64,000 bases of DNA. Origin: Berberis thunbergii. Lineage: Eukaryota; Streptophyta; Magnoliopsida; Ranunculales; Berberidaceae. The position numbers and the translations under genes are program-made. The stretch is from the NCBI GenBank assembly GCA_003290165.1, contig QNQO01005791.1, forward strand, positions 152,238-216,237, in the 5' to 3' direction. Every line of letters begins with the position of its first letter. Positions within the stretch are counted from its first letter, which is position 1. Under the pieces are notes generated by a model. The model saw nothing but the letters and a program-made list of their open reading frames with translations. It had not been told where the DNA came from and did no database searches. Shown here piece by piece: positions 30,751-41,850 of the stretch.

Positions 30751-31260
30751 TAAAACGGGGAGGAAAGAAGCGAGTGCCAAAAAACCAGCCCAAGTTTTTT
30801 TACAACATTTCATTTTTGTTTACATTAAAATTTGACTTTTGATAGCGTATTTAGCAAAAATGCTATTAACAAATGCTATTCTTGGGAATTTGTGTTGTAG
30901 TGGGGTGCATGAAGATGGGGAAACCAACTTCTCGAAGAAATAGATCATTTGAAAAAAGTCTGTCACTTTCACGAGTTCATTGTATTATTTGTTTGAAACA
31001 CTTGCTCAAGTAGCTAGAACATTCAACATTGCTTTTAAATTTTGATAAAACATGAATCCCGATACGAAATGAGCGGACTGGATGAAAGTGGTAATCTAAA
31101 TTAGGGTTAGAGTATTTTTACATGCTCATCTTGTTCCATCCCGAACCCGTTTGGGATGGGATGAGGTCCATTTCGTCTCGATCCATTATCGGTCCCCAAT
31201 GGACAGGAGAGGATAGGGATGGGATCCATCCCGTCCCATCTCGTCACGTGCTCACCCCTA

Positions 31261-31568
31261 GCGGGAATCTCTCCCCCAAGGTCGTATCTCAATGAAAGAA
31301 TGGAGTCATTATGAGAAACGTCCCCTTCATTGCACCATGCATGTTTAAGTCACGAACAGAGTTAATTACTCTTATTATATAAGGTAAAGGAGGAAGAAGG
31401 GCTAAAAAGTATTCAAACACATCACAACTATATTTTTCCAAGTTCATTATCTCTTACGGTTAGCTGACTTAAGCATCAGAGTGCCTTCAGCCACCAAACA
31501 AGTGGTTTTTGGCAATCTAACCTTGTTTTACATGTCAGATCTCAAGGAGGACGAATTTGGAAGCATCA
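31261..31568 (+). repeat. 5' LTR of element G, right part
   Basis: Resumes the LTR after the hAT insertion and matches 41542-41850 (GAGTTAATTACTCTTATTAT, CAAACACATCACAACTATA, GACTTAAGCATCAGAGTGCC). Ends CATCA, followed by the primer site at 31569. Confidence 0.9.
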
Positions 31569-31590
31569 GTTTGGCTTCCTCTGTGGGGAA
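31569..31590 (+). promoter_or_regulatory. Primer-binding site of element G
   Basis: GTTTGGCTTCCTCTGTGGGG directly follows the 5' LTR. It is a diverged form of the TTTGGCGCCGTCTGTGGG type common in plant Tat-like elements and seen less diverged in element H. Confidence 0.65.
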
Positions 31591-31863
31591 CAATAATTTT
31601 CTTAAAAAAGAAAAACAGAGTTGGTAATTTCCTTATAGCAAATGAAACCCCCTACAAACTCTCAGTTTAGCAACAATTAGGATAACCCTTCCATTGGCTA
31701 AACTCAACTGCCAAGTGAATACATCCCTAATCTAGCATTGGACGGGACCAGCTGCGCAAAGTAATGAATTAACACGCGAGATATGCTAGCCCGTACCACT
31801 CAATTGAATCCCAACAAGCCTCTGCTATTGGGGGAGTGATAGTGATCCTCATTTGGATCAACT

Positions 31864-33070
31864 TTGGCCATTATGGCCCAACTCACCAAACTGGTCGAAA
31901 GGCTCACACAAGAACGTATTCCACTTATCAAGCATGTCAAAGATCCACCTCAGCAGAACTCTACCAATCGTCTTCAAGAGAATCAAGAAGCTCTTGCAGA
32001 GTTTCGCCATGTAAACCATGAAAGGAACACACTTCATGTTGATAGATTAAAAACTGGTGGATTTCCTCCACAAATCCCATTCAGGAGTGGGGTCACGAAT
32101 CCAAACATGTTGTATAAACTTTCCATGTTCGCCCTTCTCCGACAAGATCATGATCACCCCTTTGCCCAGGAAATTCGTCCCGCCAAAGTTTTAATCTTAT
32201 GATGGCTCTATCGGACTCATCCTATCAACTACGTCACTTTCACCATATGATGGCGCTGAAAGAGAGCCCATACTCTACCATGTTGAGAACATTCCCAACC
32301 CACCTCACGTATACAACGGTAAATTGGTTTAACAACATTCCACCATGATTGATAGATTCCTTCCAAGCACTAGCCACACCTTTCATCATAAGATTTACTG
32401 ACAGTTAGCGAATCAAAAAAGGTCCTTACCATTTGCTTCATATCAAGCAAAAACCCGGCGAGACTATTGAGGAATAAGTTAAACGTTTCATTAACGAGAT
32501 GACCATGATTGACGGATGCAGTGACGACATGGCTGTGACCACCTTCACCTCCGTACTCATAGAAGGATAGCTATACTACTTTTTTACTTTGGAGCCTCCA
32601 AAGATTCTGGTAGCATTGTTAAAGAGTGCACAAAAATATATCACTCTTGAAGAGATGTGGGTTGCCAAGATAAACAACGAGTCTGACAAAAGGTCTTTCC
32701 CAATGAACTGGGAAAATAGAGAAGATATAAGGTGAGGAGATAGACCGCAGGGATGACGATCAACTCAAAATACATTGGACCAACATCAGGTCCAAAAATG
32801 GTAGGCAGAAGTTCGGTAAGCTGCAATTGAGTAGAGTAAAGCCCGAACGATCAACTCACTCAAATGACATGAAATACAAGCCATACACCGCTATAAAAGC
32901 GAATACGACAATGGTTCTGAAGTTCATGACGAGCTGGGAAGACGTCAAGTTGCCACCCAAACTATGGGGAGATCCATTCAGAAGAAATAAAAACAAATAT
33001 TGTTCTTTCCACAAGGACCATGGACATGTGAGGATTGCCACATTCTGAAGAGTGAAATTGATTACTAGGT
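31864..33070 (+). pseudogene. Gag of element G, degenerate
   Basis: Starts MAIMAQLTKLVERLTQERIP and keeps open to 32202. The capsid region that follows has several stops. At 32980-33048 KNKYCSFHKDHGHV is the Tat-type zinc-knuckle region (YCxFHxDxGH). Gag would form the virus-like particle. Confidence 0.75.
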
Positions 33071-33319
33071 CTAAAGAGGAAAACTGGGTGAGTTTGTTAG
33101 ACTTAAAATTTTTTTCCAAGGGAAAGTAAAATATGGACTCCATCGCAGGACCAGATGAACAAGCTGGAGGATTGATATACGTCCTACATGGCACGATCGG
33201 GGATCAGGGACAGTCTAACCGGTCACAGAAACGATATATCAGAGATTTGCGAACAAGAATACGTCACCCAAATTTTCCTGCCCAGCAAGCAGAATAGACC
33301 GTCCAACTCAAACTTTTTC

Positions 33320-33790
33320 AGAAAAAGATATACAAAGTGTTAACTTCCTCCACACTGATGCCCTAGTAATATCAGTGTCAGTAGCCAAATGGGAAGTCAG
33401 GCGAGTCATCATCGACACGGATAGCTCTGCCAACCTCTTGTACTTGACAACATTCCTTAAAATGCAGTTCAATAAGGAATGACTCACATTTACTGATCAG
33501 CCTATGGTAGGCTTTAGTGGGGAACAATGCTACCCACTCGGATGAGTTCGATTACCGGTACTAGCAGGAGCACCGGGTGAGCAACAAGTCCTACTAACAT
33601 ACCTTTTTGTCGTCGACGCCTCGGCATCATACAACATGCTTCTAGGGAGACCATGGCTACACAAAATGGGCGTGGTATTCTCAACCATGCACCAATGCTG
33701 AAAGTATCACAATGACGATGATGCTGGGATCATCAGAAGTGATCAACCATCGACACGTGAATGCTACTATGCCGGAATGAAGATTCCCAA
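33320..33790 (+). pseudogene. Aspartic protease of element G
   Basis: Reads VAKWEVRRVIIDTDSSANLL, with the active-site DTG changed to DTD. It ends in [20 protein letters not shown], the gypsy protease signature. The lost glycine and stops at about 33481 and 33546 indicate inactivity. Confidence 0.8.
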
Positions 33791-34189
33791 CAAATAACAA
33801 TCATAGTCCGGACCAAGGGAGTTGTCACAACATCCGCCCAGTCAGTTGCAGATGGATCGATCCCTCACAGATGACAACACATCTCCAACCAGTTCGAGGG
33901 ATGGCCAAACATTGGCCAACCAGAAGAAAAAACAACACCAATACACCTTGATGGTGTATAAGGCAGTAAAATTGTTCCGATCAGAACAAAACTTCACCCA
34001 GAGCTATCAAAAAAACTAATCCAACTACTGAAGGACAACCAAGATGTATTCGCCTGGAAAATAAAGGACCTGGTAGGCATTGACCCCTCCATCGTCACGC
34101 ACAGATTTTAGGTCAGCCTAGACAAAAAACTAGTCCGATAGGAAAGAAGGTCAGGCGTCCCAGAGCGCAATTAAGCCATCAATGAGCAG

Positions 34190-34790
34190 GTCAACTGCTT
34201 ACTGAATCAGGGGATGATAAAAAAATTCAACTACCTTGACTGGCTGGCCAATACAGTTATGGTTAAAAAGAAGAATGGGAAGTGGAGGGTATGTGTAGAT
34301 TACATAGATCTCAACAAAACATGCACGAAAGACAACTTTCCATTTCCATGTAAAGATCAGATAGTGGACGCCACCTCTAGACACAGACTCCTTAGCTTCG
34401 TGGACGCATATTCTGGTTAGAACCAAATATAGATGCACCAACTAGACCAAGAAAAGACTTCCTTCATAATAGAAAGAGGTACACATCGTTCCAGGGTGAT
34501 GTCTTTAAGAATAAAAAACGCAGGGGCGACATACCAACGCATGGTCAACAGAATTTTCAGATATCAGATTAGCAAGACAATGGTGGTATACATTGATGAT
34601 ATGTTGGTCAAAATCCAACACAAATATGACCACATCAAGAACCTACAAGAAGTTTTATCCCAGCTCCAAAATTATAAAATGAAGTTCAATCCATAAAAGT
34701 GTATATTCGGAGTAGAGTCAGGAAAGTTCCTCGAGTACATGGTCAACCAAATAGGGATCGAAGCTGATCCAAAACAAATACAAGAGCTTC
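34190..34790 (+). pseudogene. Reverse transcriptase of element G
   Basis: Contains VMVKKKNGKWRVCVDYIDLN, DNFPFPCKDQIVDATSRHRL, SFVDAYSG, GATYQRMVNRIF and VYIDDMLVK, the catalytic YIDD box. It is the Ty3/gypsy RT in the usual order. A stop follows AYSG at 34420 and another lies at 34696. Confidence 0.88.
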
Positions 34791-34959
34791 GAACATGCAC
34801 TCACCCACCAACATCAAATGTGTACAAACCCTTAACAGTAGGGTAGCAGCCTTGAACATGTTCGTCTTCAAATCATCAGATAAGTGCCTACCCTTATTAA
34901 AGATTTTGAAAGGAAACAAAACTTTCAAAAGGGATTAAGAATGCAAACAAGCTTTCCAG

Positions 34960-35660
34960 AACCTAAAGGCATATATGGGGTGTACTGAACTACTATCAAA
35001 TCTAAAGCTAGGAAAGACGCTATACATGTATCTATCTGCATCGGAATACGCAATCTACTATGTCAGCAAAACATTTGCGGACGTAGAAGCTAACTATCCA
35101 GCCTTGGAGAAATTAACATTGGCGCAGATCATATCCTCCAGAAAACTGTGCCATTACTTCCAATCCCATTCCATCACTTGTGTACAAGCATGAGTTGTCC
35201 AGTAGAACGGTGAAATGGGCGATAGAACTCGGTCAGTTTGACATCAACTATGCTCCTAAGACAACAATAAAAGACAAAAAATGGGCGGACTTCATTGCCA
35301 AATTCACAATCGATGGCAAGCATCAGCTGGACAATGATAAAGAGCAATAAACTGTTGAACCTCACACTCAAGGATAAATCCTGCGCTGTGATGGAACATC
35401 CAACGAGGGAGGCGGAACTAAAATAACTCTATACAGTCCAGAGGGGATGACTCTGGAAAAGACCATCAAATTAAGTTTCAATTCCTCAAACAATGAAGTT
35501 GAGTATGAAGCGCTAATAGCCGATTTACAATTGGCTAAACACCTCATAATAAAAGAAGTCAGTATTTTTTATAACTCCAAATTGGTGGTCAATCATTTGA
35601 ATGGCGAATTCCAAGTGAAGGACACACAAATGAAAACGTGCCATCAATAAGGAAGTGATC
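34960..35660 (+). pseudogene. RNase H regions of element G (two, Tat type)
   Basis: The first part gives LYMYLSASEYAIYYVSKTFA and YPALEKLTLAQIISSRKL, the gypsy RNase H. The second, from about 35380, gives LRCDGTSNEGG, EGMTLEKTIKLSFNSSNNEV and EYEALIADLQLAKHL, an extra archaeal-like RNase H with the D...E...D arrangement. This second domain is the hallmark of the Tat lineage (family knowledge). Stops separate the pieces. Confidence 0.82.
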
Positions 35661-35974
35661 TTATTGAAAGCTTCAATACAATCAGTGTTCAACGATGTGC
35701 AAGGGAGGACAACCACATAGCAGACAGCTTGGCGAAAGAAGCATCGTGTACAAAAGAGATCGATAATCCCCTTATCATAGTACAAGAAAGCTCAATCTTA
35801 GAGAACGATGCACATGATGTATAATAGATCAGGAAAATAATTTTGTGACTGCAATCATAGCATACATACAAAAACAAAACTCTTCCAACAGATAAGATGG
35901 AGGCCCCTAAGCTGTGCAACAGAGCAGAATAGTACACACTGATAAATGACAAACTGTATAGGAGATCCCCCACA

Positions 35975-36830
35975 AGTCCGATGCTAAGATACCTTTCACC
36001 CATCAACGCTAACTATGTTCTTCGAAAAATTTACTTTGACATATGCGAGAATCATCCGGGAGGCAAAATACTAACTCACAAAGCTCTAACATTGGGGTAT
36101 TATTGGCCAACATTGGAAAAACATGCCAACGAACATTTTCGATTATGTGATAAATGCCAACAATTTGCTCCATACATGCACATGCCATGCAGAACATGGT
36201 CCCAATGAGCAATCCGTGGCCATTCGCACAATTGGGAATGGATATTGTAGGTTTGCTTCCAATCTCGGATAGAAAAGAAGTTCCTCCTTGGAGTAGTCGA
36301 ATACTTCACCAAGTGGGTAGAAGTATAACCACTATAAAAAATAGGAGAAGCCAAGATAAAACACTTTTTATGGAAAGAAATAATATGTACCCCAGAACAA
36401 TTGTCATCGACAATGGGTCTCAATTCAAAGACAAAAAGGTCAAGAAGTTATGTGAGAACTTGAGCATCAATCGCCACTTTTTAACACCTGCTCATCCGCA
36501 AGCTAATTGACAAGTAGAAGTAACCAACCGAACAATCCTAGAAGCCATCCAGAAAAAACTTGAAGCAGCAAAAGGATCATGGTAGCTGAATTGCCAACCA
36601 TTTTCTGAGCCTATAGGACAACATAAAGAGCTCCAACCGAAGAAACACCATTCGTCCTAACTAGTGGGTCTGAGGCAATGGTACCAGTCGAGATTGGCAT
36701 GCCAAACTTTAAGGTTGAACAGCTCCGAATAGATGACAACAATGAAACATTGCGTGTCAGACTAGATATCCTGGAAGAAAAACAGGACAAAACTTCAATC
36801 AAAATGGCGGCCTACCAACAAAAAATGGCT
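35975..36830 (+). pseudogene. Integrase of element G
   Basis: The N-terminal HHCC finger is visible (ENHPGGKILTHKALTLGYYW, then LCDKCQQ). The catalytic core has FAQLGMDIVGLLP and TIVIDNGSQFKDKKVK, and QVEVTNRTI supplies the glutamate. Frames shift between the parts and a TGA interrupts before QVEV, so it is inactive. Confidence 0.85.
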
Positions 36831-37094
36831 AGCTAAATTACAATAAAAAGGTCAAACCCCGCGCATTCAAAATAGTTGATAAGGTACTCAGAAAGATCCA
36901 GCTAAACACAAAAGAACCAAGTGCAGGGAAGTTAAACCCAAACTGGAAAGAGCCATACAATGTCGTGAAAATCAATAGACCAGGAACATACTGGTTAGAG
37001 AAGGAGAGCAACTCAAGAGGCCATGGAATGTAGAACACTTGAAAATGTATTATTAGTAAACCATCATATTCTAGTAAACCTCCGTCAGTCACTC

Positions 37095-38000
37095 GAGTAA
37101 TTTTAGCTAGTCAGGACATCCAAGTCAGACTAGAAAATCACTTAAAAATTCAGTTAGTCAAATCACTAAGTCAGACAACAAAGCATATTAAACTAATCAA
37201 GACATCCAAGTCAGATTAGACAATAACCTATAAAATCTCCTTGTCCAAAAAACAAGTCGAACAATGAAGTGTATTAAACTAGTTAAGACACCAAGTCGGA
37301 CTAATCATATAAATTTTCTTGTCTGATCACCATGTCGGACAACAAAGTGTATTAAACTAGTCAGGACAACAAAGTCAGACTAGACACAAATATTTTTGTC
37401 TGATCACCATGTCGAAAACCGAAATATATTAAGCCAGTCAAGACAACAAAGTCAGACAACTATAAAAAATCTTCTTGTCCGATCACCATATTGGACAACA
37501 AAGTGTATTAAGCCAGTTAGGACAACTAAGTCAGACAACTCTTCGTAAATCTTCTTGTCCAATCACCATGTCGGACAACGTAGTGTATTAAGCCAATCAA
37601 GACAACTAAGTCAGATAACTATTCAAAAATCTTCTTGTGCGATCACGATGTCGACTACAAAGTGTATCAAGCTAGTCAGGACAACTAAGTCAGACAGCTA
37701 CATAGAAACTTCTTGTCCGATCACCAAGACAAACAATGAAGTGTATAAAACAAGTCAAGACAACAAAGTTAGACTAAAGTTTAAATTAAAAATCTTCTTG
37801 TTTGACACCAAGTCGGACAATGAAATATATTCAGCTAGTCTGGACTTCAAAGTCAGAATAGATATTCATCTTCTAAGCTTCAAAAACTAAGTCGAACAAC
37901 AAAGTATATTCAACTAGTCAAGACCTCAAAGTCAGACTAGGTATAATCCTTCTAAGGTTCAAAAACTAAGTCGATCAACGACGTGTCTTCCGCCAAGCGA
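37095..38000. repeat. Tandem repeat block of element G (about 75-85 bp units)
   Basis: About ten to twelve units carry AAACTAGTCAGGACAACAAA, GTCAGACTAGA and TCTTCTTGTCCGATCACCAT-GTCGGACAAC. It lies between integrase and the antisense ORF. Degenerate units continue to about 38210. Tandem arrays in this 3' region are known in Tat-type elements, some having seeded satellite DNA (family knowledge). Confidence 0.8.
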
Positions 38001-38299
38001 GACCATCAAGCCCGCCCTTACAAAATTTTCTAAGTCTAAAATACCAAGTTAGATTAGATTATCTATAAATCTCGAACATCAAAGTGAGGTCATGTTTATT
38101 ATATTTTATAAGTCTACATTACCAAGTTAGAATATCTATGAAGCTCTTATATCAAAGTCAAGCTATATCTACTATATCTTCTAATTCTAAACTACCAAGT
38201 TAGAATAGAGTATTTATGAAAACAGACCTCCAAATCAGACAACACTTATTACGAGTGAGGAAGATAAACAAGTTCAAAAAATAGAATTTTCATTGATAA

Positions 38300-40930
38300 T
38301 TCAGTTAATTACATCATGAGAGGAAGTTACAACAGGAACAGTTGGGGGAGAAGAAGTTTTATCAACATTAATAGGATCAGCTGGAGGAAAAGAAGTTTTG
38401 TTTTTGTTGGTAGGATCAGTCGAAGGGGAAGAAGTTTTTTCTTCATCATCAGGGTCGCTCAGAGGAGGTGGAAAAGGATCTACTTCATCCTCGGAGCGAG
38501 TGGAAACATTCTAAAAATGTTGTTCATTATAGCACGATACTTGGACATGTCCCAACCCTCCTCCGCTTCAATGTAGTCAATGAGTCCAATCCTTCCAGCA
38601 ATAACTTTAGTGAACTCTACCGCATCTCTATTAGACTTAGCATGCACTACCAGAACAAACAGCTCTTGCTTGGTTCGAATGAGCTCTTTTTCAACTCTAG
38701 AATGCTTCTGAGATGCATGTTCCTTACCATTTCTATCCACAATAAGTTGCTTCTTAATAGAAGCGAGCTTCGCAAGAAGTTGTTTCACTCGCTTCTCACC
38801 GGTATCACGGAGTGTAGACTGAAAATCAACAATAGTTAATGTTTGATCATGACCAGCTTTCGTGGTGGACAACTTACCCTCGATGATTGATAACTTCTCA
38901 TTAAGGCGATCCATCTACTACGCAGAAGCAACTTTAGAAGCATATTGATCCTTGACAGCTTTCACTTCTTTCAAAGTAGACTGGGAAGTGTTAAGCATCT
39001 TCTCCTAATAAGCATAATCCTCCTTCAGGTTATCCACCTGAGTCAGAGCAATAGAAAGTTGCAACAACTGCTTCGTGTACCTCTTCTCCAAAGCATAAAC
39101 ATGTTCACGAGCAGCTTAATAATCAGACCCCATCATCCCAGCATAAAATAGATGGGACATCCCTTGTTCAGAGCAAAGGAAAAAAAAGGTGAACTCATTA
39201 CCTCCATTACTTGTTTCACACCTTTGTCAAGGTGCTCTCCACCATAACGAAAATGCATCGGGACTTTATCCATCAACCATTTATGCTGCAAATTGATGTG
39301 ATTACTTGCACTCTCCCATTTGTCAACCTCCTAGTACCAATTGAACTCACCATATGTATTGATACAATAACCGCAAAAACATGCTCCCTCCATCTAACTT
39401 GTGGATGGAGCACATAGGGTGCAAGAATGACTGAAGCTCCACCCTTGGTCACCCCTTTGACAATCGAAACACAGGTGATGATGGACACACCACCTTTTTC
39501 CTACTTGTCCAGAACAAGATAAGAAAACTTCGGACGAAGCGGAGGAGAATCAGACAACTCATTCAAGCTTGGATCAACAAAAAGAGCAGGAGGAGACATG
39601 GAACTCTCACTCTGATCAACAACAACCTCATCGAAAGTGGGATTGTACTCAAAATTGTCCTAAGACAGCTCCACATTTGGATTTGAGACTGCTTCAGCGC
39701 AAGTTGTGTCATCTAATTCGAAATGACATGAGCATCTTCATCCAAAATTTTGCTAAGATCCGTTACACCAGTAGTAGCAAGGACGTCCTTCTCATGCTTA
39801 CTCAGTAGAGCACGAGGATGAGAAACTTCAACTCGACTCCTCGCCACAACCTGCTTCAATTCCTCCTCTTCCTGAGCAACAAAGTAGAAGTCATCCTCAC
39901 AATTCTTTTCGTAATTAGCAAGAGGGAGGGCAGTCGGAACACCTCCCACAGTAGAACCTGAACCAACAGGCCTCCTCCGCTTTGAAGGCTGAGCAGAAAC
40001 AACCAAACTACTCACGACATGCCTCTTGGAAGGGCTAGCAGGCATTGGAGCTCTCCTGTTCTTCGTGGTAAGACCAACACCACCAATGCTAACAGGAGTC
40101 CTTTCCTTGTTGGTAAGAACAACATCACCAATGGTAGTAAGAGCATCGAGATCCGTTACTTTCTCAGAAAAACTCAATTTTTCATCAATGCTAGCACCAC
40201 TATTGCTAACAGGAACAATCCTCTTCTTTGTACCACCAGAGCCAACGGGAGGAGTGAGTTGAGCAATAGTGAAACCAAAGTCACGCTCATAAAGAACTAA
40301 TGATCGGTTATGAGAATTAAGACTGTACATGCCACTCCAGTCAATGACCTCCAACTCGAGCATATCTTTTAGAGGCGTCTAGGGAAAGGTGAGGAATTGA
40401 TTCCTAATCAACTTCTCCTCTTCAGTCAACTGTAGATTTTTCAACTTCCTGGGAGTCCTTAACACCTCAAAATGGGTTTGCAGTCAATGATGAAACACCT
40501 AGATTTCATTGAAGCATATAACCAGGTCCTCTGCCAGAACTTGAAGTCATCATTCAGCTTGTCCAGACAAGTAAGCTAAAGGAGATAACAGACACCATTC
40601 AATACCTTCAATGTTATCATAGAATACAAAAACACGAATACCAGCCTACATGGATTTCACCAAAGTTCCAACCAAAACCCTCTACCCGTTGGGACCCAGT
40701 TGGGCAAAAGGAATACCGATTATATCAAAATATACCGAGATGACATCCAAAACTGAGAAACGAAGACCAGCCCTGAACATTCCAAGATATAGGGCTATGT
40801 AACCAGCCTTGGGATGGAAGGGGCTATCATTACTTCCTAGCAACTCGCAATGAAAATCAGACGGAATAGAATACGTCCGATGGAGATCATCCAAGGTAGA
40901 TTGGGTTTGCAAGCATAAAATTTAAGAAGG
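38300..40930 (-). pseudogene. Antisense ORF of element G (putative gypsy-type transposon protein with coiled coil)
   Basis: Read on minus, an N-terminal piece at about 40912-40640 contains FHPKAGYIALYLGMFRAGLR, DVISVYFDIIGIPFAQLGPN and VLVGTLVKS. This resembles the conserved plant domain often called putative gypsy-type transposon/transposase (PF04195-like). A Ser/Pro/Lys-rich middle (40363-39713) follows. A heptad-rich coiled coil ends it (38914-38480: MDRLNEKLSIIEGKLSTTKA onwards, then EGWDMSKYRA). It lies opposite to pol, downstream of integrase, as in Tat/Retand-type elements with an extra antisense ORF. Its role is unknown. Stops break it into parts. Confidence 0.7.
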
Positions 40931-40949
40931 CCACAAAGCAGGCCAAATG

Positions 40950-41327
40950 ATCATCACTCAGAGATCTACTAGAAGACATGAAGAGTTTGATAACTTAGAA
41001 AACAAGAAGTAGAACAAAACAAGCTTTCAAAATGGAGATAGCGTAAGGAAGATAAAGGCAACTCCTCAATACCCTTTTATAGGGTTGGGGCAACAAAATG
41101 ACAACCAAAGGGAGATCGTGCAGAAAATGACGGCTGCACGAAACCCTAAAATCACGCCAAAATGTGTTGATTGATGGCATAGTGGAATAGAAACTGAATA
41201 GTGGATACTAAGGCGACAGTTGTTAACGACATTTAATGTTGCGCAGAGAAGCAATGATGAACCTAGAGAGCCAACAGCCGAACAATTAGTGGTCACGCAA
41301 GCAAGCTCACTAACTAGGGGTAGTAGC
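40950..41327 (+). other. 3' untranslated region and polypurine tract of element G
   Basis: Upstream of the 3' LTR, CTAACTAGGGGTAGTAGC (41310-41327) is a candidate polypurine tract. The open frames here are on minus and may be the promoter side of the antisense ORF. Confidence 0.45.
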
Positions 41328-41850
41328 TGATGATACCTAAAATATTCCTTCTATCACGATCGCACATGTGGCACATATCTTCCATCACGAGGAACAAATA
41401 CTTCACTCTAAATATGGATAACGAGTCCAGTCACTAAAGCACAAAGAGGCATTTAGCGGCAAACCACAACCAAAGTTAAAGGCCCAAATCTGAGGCTTAT
41501 TGAATCTCTCTTCTTAGACGTTACAAAAGAGACAAGTCATGGCAAAAATCTCTCCCCTAAGGACATATCTCAATGAAGGAGGAAACCGTTGTGAGAAATG
41601 TCCCCATTCATTGCGCCATGCATTCTTAAGTCACGCACATAGTTAGTTACTCTTATTATATTAGGTGAGGAAGGAAGAAGGGCCAGGAAGTATGCAAACA
41701 CATCACAACTATACTCTCTCCAAGTTCATTCTCTCCTATAGTTAACTGACTTAAGCATCGGAGTGCCTTCAACTACCAAATATGTGGTATTTTGCAATAT
41801 AACTTTGTTTTGTAGGTCAGATCTCAAGAATAATGAATTTGGACCCATCA
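41328..41850 (+). repeat. 3' LTR of element G
   Basis: 523 bp, TGATGATACC to CCCATCA. It aligns with the two-part 5' LTR over its whole length with scattered substitutions. It contains GACTTAAGCATCGGAGTGCC, the motif shared by the other Tat-like LTRs here. Confidence 0.9.

Larger units (their letters stand above)
15035..30902 (-). mobile_element. CACTA transposon B with captured gene fragments
   Basis: Termini are CACTACAAGAAAAATG at 15035 and GTTGTAGTG ending at 30902. The flanking triplets are both GGG (15032-15034 and 30903-30905), the 3-bp duplication expected for CACTA. The 15035 end matches the inverted 3' end of element A (palindromes with GCTATGGTAGGATAC and GCCGGAGCTATAATAGACCC). 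The 30902 end matches the 5' end of A (GAGTTAGAGCTCGATG then a CT-rich tract). B is therefore in minus orientation. It carries minus-strand exons of KANADI, RRP36, TRM7/FtsJ, PIN and a BRWD WD-repeat gene. No transposase was seen. Confidence 0.88.
14676..31260. mobile_element. hAT transposon inserted in the LTR of G and hosting both CACTA elements
   Basis: Left terminus TAGGGCTGGGCATC, right terminus GTGCTCACCCCTA, flanked by a perfect 8-bp duplication GCGGGAAT (14668-14675 and 31261-31268). Joining the flanks across it restores a continuous LTR matching 41328-41850. Both ends carry the CATCCCGATCC/GGGATGGGATC-rich subterminal repeats seen in the hAT at 5645-6967. Without the nested CACTA DNA the element is only about 0.7 kb, so it is non-autonomous. 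No transposase is visible. Confidence 0.92.
14502..41850 (+). mobile_element. Tat-like gypsy retrotransposon G, 5' LTR split by nested transposons
   Basis: The LTR seen intact at 41328-41850 reappears at the left in two pieces, 14502-14675 and 31261-31568, separated by a hAT insertion that itself contains two CACTA elements. The interior (31569-41327) runs gag, protease, RT, RNase H, a second RNase H-like region, integrase, a tandem-repeat block and an antisense ORF. That is the order known for Tat lineage elements. The primer site after the 5' LTR reads GTTTGGCTTCCTCTGTGGGG. Many stops and frameshifts make it non-autonomous today. Flanks are ATGTT and AGTTT, not a convincing target duplication. 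Confidence 0.9.
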
